Source of the DNA: Hydrogenophilus thermoluteolus
GTDB lineage: Bacteria > Pseudomonadota > Gammaproteobacteria > Burkholderiales > Rhodocyclaceae
Assembly: GCF_003574215.1 (NCBI RefSeq)
Contig: NZ_AP018558.1
Location: forward strand, 468,001-532,000
Direction: 5' to 3'
Length of the DNA stretch: 64,000 nt
Shown: positions 59,471 through 64,000 of the stretch, in pieces
Position numbering within the stretch: the first letter of the stretch is position 1
How the letters are laid out: each line of letters opens with the position of its first letter
The notes under the pieces: generated by a model
Database searches by the model: none
What the model saw: the letters and a program-made list of their open reading frames with translations, nothing else
Told to the model about the DNA's origin: nothing
Position numbers and translations under genes: made by a program

Positions 59471-61942
59471 ATGAAAATTCTGGTGAGTTGGCTGGAATCG
59501 TGGGTGAAGCACGCCGCGCCGCTCGACGTGGCGACGCTTGCGGAGCGGTTGACGATGGCAGGGCTCGAAGTAGAAAGTGTCGAGCCGGTTGCACCGCCCT
59601 TCACTGGCGTGGTCGTCGGCGAGATTGTCGAAGTGGCGCCGCATCCCAACGCGGACAAGCTGCGTCTCTGTACGGTCGATGTCGGGCAAGGCGAGCCGCT
59701 TGCGATCGTTTGCGGCGCACCGAACGCTCGCGTGGGGCTCAAAGCGCCGTGCGCGCTCGTCGGTGCGCAGCTGCCGGGCGGCTTGACCATTCGCCAAGCC
59801 AAATTGCGCGGGGTGGCGTCGTTCGGGATGCTCTGTTCGGCGCGGGAGTTGGGCATTTCCGACGACCACGCCGGGTTGATGGAACTCCCTGCCGACGCGC
59901 CGGTTGGTGCCGATATTCGCCGCTACCTGCAACTCGACGATGCGGTAATCGAGCTCAAGATGACCCCAAACCGCGCCGATTGCCTCAGTGTCTTGGGCGT
60001 TGCGCGCGAAGTGGCGGCACTTACGAATACGTCTGTGACCCCGCCGTGGGCGCCGGGCACGGTAACCGAGCGCGACCATCCCTTGTCGCCGCAAGCACCA
60101 CTCGTGCCGTCTGCAGGCTTTACCGCCGGGCGAGCGGTGCGTCTCGACGCGCCAGAAGCGTGTCCCCGTTATCTCGGGCGCTGGATCCGCGGCGTCGACC
60201 CCACGCGGCCAACGCCCGAATGGATCGAACGGCGTCTGCGCGCTGCGGGTTTGCGCCCAATCCATTTTCTGGTCGATGTCACCAACTACGTGATGCTCGA
60301 ATTGGGCCAGCCACTGCACGCGTTCGACGCGCAGCAGTTGGCAGGCGACATCACCGTGCGCTGGGCTCGAGACGGCGAGCGACTGACGGTGCTGACCGGT
60401 GACGAGGTGACGCTCGACGCCGCGACCCTCGTGATCGCCGACGCCCAAGGCCCGGTGGCGTTGGCCGGTCTGATGGGCGGGCTCGAAAGTGGCGTGCGCA
60501 CGACGACGACCGAGATTTTTCTGGAAAGTGCCCATTTCACTCCCAGCGCAATCGCTGGGCGCGCCCGACGTTACGGGCTGAATTCGGACGCGGCGCACCG
60601 CTTCGAACGCGGTGTCGATCCAGAAGGGTGCCGCCGTGCGCTGGAACGGGCAACCGCGTTGATCCTTGAGATTGCTGGGGGCGAAGCGAGCGAAGTGGTC
60701 GTTGCCGAAACGCCCGCTCATTTACCGGTGCGGTCGGCGATCACCGTCACCGCGTCGCGGCTTGCCGCCCACTTGGGGGTTCCCGTGAACGCAGACGATG
60801 CCGCGCGGTGGCTCGAACGCGAAGGGGTGGCCACTCAGGTGGTCGGTGAGACGATCACCGCGGTGCCACCAAGCTGGCGCTTCGATCTGGCGATTCCGGA
60901 AGATTTGGCCGAAGAGGTGGCGCGGTTGATCGGCTATGACGCGATCCCAGCGCAAATGCCGGAGATCTCCGCAGTGATGGGGCAATCGCCCGAAACCCGC
61001 CGTGCGCGCCATGCGGTCCGCCATTTCTTGTGCACGCGTGGCTACAGTGAAGCGATCACCTACGCGTTCGTCGAGAAGCGTTGGGAGACCGAGGTGCTGG
61101 GCAACGCACAGCCGATCGCGTTGGCGAACCCCATCGCTGCGCCGCTTGCGGTGATGCGCTCTTCCCTCATTCCCGGGTTGGTGGAGGCGGTTGCGGCAAA
61201 CCGCAAACGGCAAGTCGAAAGCGTGCGGCTCTTCGAAATCGGACGCTGCTTTCTTTCGGCAGAGCCGATTACTGCGGTGACCCAAGACGCGCTCGATGCC
61301 GCGCTCGCCCATCACCAGCCGCTGAAATTGGCGGCGATCGCTTGGGGAACCGCGGAGCCGGGGTGGACGGAGGCGGGGCACCGTGCGGTCGACTTCTTCG
61401 ATCTCAAAGGGGATCTCGAAGCGCTCTTCACACCGGAAACGCTCGCGTTCGAACGGGTCGAACACCCGGCGCTCCATCCGGGGCGTTCGGCGTCGGTTTG
61501 GTTGGTTCAGGGCAAGGAGCGAACCCAGATCGGGGTGATCGGAGAGCTCCACCCGAAATGGGCACGCCACTGGGAGCTGAAACCGGCGCCGGTGGTTTTC
61601 GAGATCGAGCTGGAATGGGCGCTCGCGCGCCGCAAACCCGAATACCAACCGCTCTCGAAGCAACCGATGGTGACACGCGATCTGGCGTTCTTGGTGCCCG
61701 AAGGGCGCTCTGCCGCCGAACTGATCGCCGTGGCGCGTGCCGCTGCGCCGCAAGCGCTGCAATCGGTCTGGGTGTTCGACGTCTACCAAGGAAAAGGGTT
61801 GCCGGAAGGGATGAAGAGCGTGGCGTTGCGATTCCGCTGGCAGCATCCGGAGCGAACACTTACCGACGCCGAGATCGACGAAGCGGTGGTGCAGATCGTC
61901 GACGCGCTTGCCGCCCAATGTGCCGCAACCCTGCGTCAGTGA
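59471..61942 (+). CDS. pheT: phenylalanyl-tRNA synthetase beta subunit
   Basis: 823 residues beginning MKILVSWLESWVK. It has the tRNA-binding EMAP-like domain (HPNADKLRLCTVDVG), B3/B4 editing region (TPNRADCLSVLGVARE), B5 domain, and the C-terminal anticodon-binding FDX-ACB domain (FDVYQGKGLPEGMKSVA). Length is standard. ATG 59471 lies 10 bases after pheS. Confidence 0.96.
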   Translation: MKILVSWLESWVKHAAPLDVATLAERLTMAGLEVESVEPVAPPFTGVVVGEIVEVAPHPNADKLRLCTVDVGQGEPLAIVCGAPNARVGLKAPCALVGAQLPGGLTIRQAKLRGVASFGMLCSARELGISDDHAGLMELPADAPVGADIRRYLQLDDAVIELKMTPNRADCLSVLGVAREVAALTNTSVTPPWAPGTVTERDHPLSPQAPLVPSAGFTAGRAVRLDAPEACPRYLGRWIRGVDPTRPTPEWIERRLRAAGLRPIHFLVDVTNYVMLELGQPLHAFDAQQLAGDITVRWARDGERLTVLTGDEVTLDAATLVIADAQGPVALAGLMGGLESGVRTTTTEIFLESAHFTPSAIAGRARRYGLNSDAAHRFERGVDPEGCRRALERATALILEIAGGEASEVVVAETPAHLPVRSAITVTASRLAAHLGVPVNADDAARWLEREGVATQVVGETITAVPPSWRFDLAIPEDLAEEVARLIGYDAIPAQMPEISAVMGQSPETRRARHAVRHFLCTRGYSEAITYAFVEKRWETEVLGNAQPIALANPIAAPLAVMRSSLIPGLVEAVAANRKRQVESVRLFEIGRCFLSAEPITAVTQDALDAALAHHQPLKLAAIAWGTAEPGWTEAGHRAVDFFDLKGDLEALFTPETLAFERVEHPALHPGRSASVWLVQGKERTQIGVIGELHPKWARHWELKPAPVVFEIELEWALARRKPEYQPLSKQPMVTRDLAFLVPEGRSAAELIAVARAAAPQALQSVWVFDVYQGKGLPEGMKSVALRFRWQHPERTLTDAEIDEAVVQIVDALAAQCAATLRQ

Positions 61943-61973
61943 TCGCGAATGCGTTGGAGCGACAGAGGATACG

Positions 61974-62306
61974 ATGGCAGCAGAATTGACGAAAGCAGAA
62001 CTGACCGAGGTACTGGTCGAGCAGGTGGGGATTCCCCGTGCCGAGGCCAAACAATTGGTCGAGTGTTTTTTCGAGACGATCACCGAACGGCTGGTTGCCG
62101 GGGAAACGGTGAAACTTTCCGGGTTTGGCGTTTTCGAGGTTCGGGACAAGCCGCAGCGCCCGGGGCGTAACCCGCGAACGGGAGAGGTCGTTCCGATCGA
62201 ACCGAGGCGTGTGGTAACCTTTCACGCCAGCAACAAACTCAAAGAGGCAGTCGCCCACCATGACCTCGTCGAACGAAACCCGGAACGTGAACCCGCAGTG
62301 GTCTGA
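61974..62306 (+). CDS. ihfA: integration host factor alpha subunit
   Basis: 110 residues, DNA-bending HU/IHF fold. LTKAELTEVLVEQVG, VKLSGFGVFEVRDKPQRPGRN and the beta-arm RNPRTGEVVPI are typical of IhfA. ATG 61974. pheT-ihfA-merR order is the usual one. The last 47 bases overlap the MerR gene. Confidence 0.95.
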   Translation: MAAELTKAELTEVLVEQVGIPRAEAKQLVECFFETITERLVAGETVKLSGFGVFEVRDKPQRPGRNPRTGEVVPIEPRRVVTFHASNKLKEAVAHHDLVERNPEREPAVV

Positions 62307-62676
62307 TTTGCCGGAAGTGCCCGCCAAACCGTTTTTCACGCGGCAAGAGGCAGCCGAGCTCGTCGGCGTACCGGAGCGGCTCTTACGGCAGTGGGAACGG
62401 GAGTTTGCAGTGGACCACCCGCGCGGGCGGACGCGGCGTTTTTTTCGCCGCAGCGAAATCCTCTTGTTGCGGCGCATCCGGCGGCTGCTTTTGGGGGAGG
62501 GCAGGTCGCATGACGAGGTGCGACAATTGCTCGGGCTCAGCGCACTGGCGGATGAGGCGGTGAGTGAGCAACTGGCGAGCTGGTGCGGAGCGCTTGCCGA
62601 AGTCGAGCATGCGCTTGCGGCGGTGGTTCGGTATCTAAATGCCGTGCTGGAAAAAACCCCGACTCAACAACCTTGA
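62260..62676 (+). CDS. MerR-family regulator
   Basis: 138 residues. A MerR-type winged HTH is visible (FFTRQEAAELVGVPERLLRQWEREF, wing RRSEILLLRRIRRLL), then a short dimerisation helix. No metal-binding cysteines are seen (one Cys, SWCGALAEV), so it is not a MerR/CueR metal sensor. This gene regularly follows ihfA in proteobacteria. Target unknown. Start ATG 62260 inside ihfA. Confidence 0.85.
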   Translation: MTSSNETRNVNPQWSDLPEVPAKPFFTRQEAAELVGVPERLLRQWEREFAVDHPRGRTRRFFRRSEILLLRRIRRLLLGEGRSHDEVRQLLGLSALADEAVSEQLASWCGALAEVEHALAAVVRYLNAVLEKTPTQQP

Positions 62677-62821
62677 TCCTTGGTGAACTCGACTTCACCT
62701 GTTCCCGGCGTGCTGGGGAATGATGCTGCGTCACAGAAAGTGTGTAAAATACAATCGATCTCATTCGCAATGTAATTTTTGGTACAAGCACGGATATGGT
62801 GGTAAATCGTACTGATGAGCG

Positions 62822-63221
62822 ATGCCGCTCGTGGATGCAAACGCTGCTGCCCAACAGCTCAAAGTGATCGGAACGTACATGGTCGGCCAAGGGGGAAGAT
62901 GCTCGAGAAGAACAGTTCGCTCTCTCAGGCGGACGAACGGTACCGGTACGCGCGGCAAAACAGCTTTGACCATGACTCGTTGTGGCCGCGTCTTCGCAAT
63001 GAAGTCGTAGTTGAATTGGCAGCCATACTTCGCGAAGTGACGCTATTCCGTAATGAAAGCGCATACCCCAGGAGACTGATCCGCTTTGGGTAGATGTCAG
63101 TATTCTGGTGGGAAGTTTGGCAGTTGGCGCGGTTGCTTGCGGTGTTGTTGTGTGGAAACAAAAGAGGAGACATAACCCCATTCGTTTTGGTGTTGACGAT
63201 AACAATTCTCATTATCTATAA
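62822..63221 (+). pseudogene. frameshifted gene for a small single-pass membrane protein (unrecognised)
   Basis: ATG 62822 opens a frame reading VDANAAAQQLKVIGTYMV. Adding one G to the GGGGG run at 62891-62895 continues it as GKMLEKNSSLSQADER and on to EVVVELAAILREVTLFRNES. Adding one C to the CCCC run at 63066-63069 continues it as YPQETDPLWVDVSILVGS and VWKQKRRHNPIRFG to TAA 63219-63221. The repaired product is 133 residues: a soluble helical N-terminus, one membrane helix near 92-112 and a basic C-terminal tail. I do not recognise the family. The two indels lie in homopolymers, so sequencing error, slippage-based switching and decay are all possible. Confidence 0.5.
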
Positions 63222-63484
63222 TATTGACACTAACAATAAAGAGTACGCCATCATGATGCGGCACAGTGGATCAGGGGGCGCCGAACAGTAGATGATCGCT
63301 GGATCGAAGTTGGAACAGAGGTGCAGGATCGTACCGTTGAATCGTGCGTTGGAGTGCAGTCGATGCAGCAGAGGCTCCTTGGGCAGAAACGTGCGACTTC
63401 TCCTGTGGGCAGTTCTTCAATGAGCGAATGGCTCAATTGTGAATGGTTGCTAGTGAACACTTTGTGTGCAAAGGAGATAACGGT
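63222..63484. other. low-G+C spacer without a convincing gene
   Basis: Between the frameshifted gene and the TonB-like gene. One frame stays open on the plus strand from about 63240 to 63569 (product part: HHDAAQWIRGRRTVDDRW) but lacks a start with a ribosome site. It may be another decayed coding piece. Several stops around 63219-63239 separate it from the frame upstream. No RNA gene or clear inverted repeat was seen. The stretch 62677-62821 before it holds only a short GGTGAA/TTCACC repeat (62682-62699). Confidence 0.4.
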
Positions 63485-64000
63485 TTGGAAGATAGGCAAC
63501 GGCGTTTGCATGAGCAGGTCGAAAGCGCGAAAAAATGGCAACGCCATCGAATATGGAATAAAAAAATGACAATGAACTGGATTATTGGAATTGTAGTAAC
63601 TGCAGTACATGTAGCGGCGATACTTTTTATGATGTCGAAGACAACAGTGGCGATAGCAAATAATGTTGAAAAATCGCCAAAAATTGTGAACGTAACATTG
63701 ATGAGTGTTGCCAAACATAATGATGTTGAAAAAAAGGCAGAGGTAGCAGAATTAAATGATAATAGCTTAATCAGTAATGAAAAAGATGTAAAAATAGATA
63801 ATACCAGTAAAGATCAGGTAAAGAAAAAGGAAAGAAAGATCGAAAAAAAGACGAATAAGAAAAGAACCGAGAAAAAAAACGTGTTGAATAAAATGAATAA
63901 AAAAATTGAAGATAATGTTTCAAGTCAAAACGAATCTAATTTCGAAAGTAAAGTAAATGGTAGCGAAGTCAACGAAATTAAAAAAGAGTTCATGGTAGAA
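63485..64000 (+). CDS. TonB-like lysine-rich single-pass membrane protein (3'-truncated by window)
   Basis: Open without stop to the window end (172 codons). The start is probably TTG 63485, 8 bases after AAGGAG; ATG 63443 and ATG 63566 are alternatives. A basic cytoplasmic N-terminus (KKWQRHRIWNKK) is followed by one membrane helix (WIIGIVVTAVHVAAILF, about residues 31-47), then SPKIVNVTLMSVAK and a long Lys/Glu/Asn-rich stretch. This is the layout of TonB-type energy transducers: N-terminal anchor then an extended periplasmic spacer. The C-terminal TonB domain, if present, lies outside the window. Codon use (AAA, AAT, ATA) and low G+C differ from all other genes here. Confidence 0.5.
   Translation, partial: MEDRQRRLHEQVESAKKWQRHRIWNKKMTMNWIIGIVVTAVHVAAILFMMSKTTVAIANNVEKSPKIVNVTLMSVAKHNDVEKKAEVAELNDNSLISNEKDVKIDNTSKDQVKKKERKIEKKTNKKRTEKKNVLNKMNKKIEDNVSSQNESNFESKVNGSEVNEIKKEFMVE

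Noticed and set aside
62925..63212. Minus-strand open frame in the low-G+C end
   Set aside because: It lies antisense to the reconstructed plus-strand gene, has no ribosome site and shows no recognisable protein features.

Overview
The window looks like a GC-rich betaproteobacterial chromosome. The gene orders thrS-infC-rpmI-rplT-pheS-pheT-ihfA-merR, argD-argF, orn next to rsgA, and a paaABCDE phenylacetate cluster all fit that class. A thermophilic or Hydrogenophilaceae-like relative is possible, but I hold that only weakly because no database comparison was possible. Genes are very tightly packed: most neighbours overlap by ATGA-type junctions, and four convergent pairs overlap at their 3' ends.

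Layout. 0-14.4 kb is mostly housekeeping: a YqaA-type membrane protein, mutL, purN, a DUF3108 protein, an RsmB-type rRNA methyltransferase, the acyl-CoA pair acuI-prpE, arginine biosynthesis (argD-argF, then argG), a MntA/HepT-type toxin-antitoxin pair between argF and argG, DUF2788, and a two-receiver diguanylate cyclase. 14.4-16.8 kb holds an unassigned R2-like diiron protein with its own ferredoxin/FAD reductase. Its promoter carries a perfect FNR-type box and a TetR-type palindrome. 16.8-23.1 kb holds a CoA-pyrophosphatase Nudix gene, a hemerythrin protein and a LIV-type ABC importer with a fused permease-ATPase. 23.1-35.6 kb is the aerobic phenylacetyl-CoA pathway: paaG-H-I-K-A-B-C-D-E-paaR-paaJ leftward and paaN-paaY rightward, from a shared control region.

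35.7-44.7 kb has a cytochrome c'-like lipoprotein, a cobalamin-binding-type protein and a second aromatic cluster. That cluster (MBL-fold hydrolase, FAD monooxygenase, DUF2783, VOC protein, fumarylacetoacetase, maleylacetoacetate isomerase) lies opposite an IclR regulator and a beta-ketothiolase. It has the lower half of a gentisate/homogentisate route but no recognisable cupin ring-cleavage dioxygenase in the window. 44.6-55 kb is mixed housekeeping: rsgA, cytochrome c, orn, pgi, a GT-C-like membrane protein, rpmE, a TrmB-like methyltransferase with two YkgJ-type cysteine-cluster proteins, vanZ and acnA. 55-62.7 kb is tRNA-Val(GAC), thrS, infC (start codon ATC), rpmI, rplT, pheST, ihfA and a MerR regulator.

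The last 1.3 kb differs from the rest. It drops to clearly lower G+C and holds a gene that reads as one protein only if two homopolymer frameshifts are repaired. It ends in the start of a lysine-rich, single-pass TonB-like membrane protein cut by the window edge. The most interesting points are the diiron oxygenase system under apparent joint FNR/TetR control, an operator-like site shared between that promoter and the paa promoter, and the ring-cleavage gap in the second aromatic cluster.
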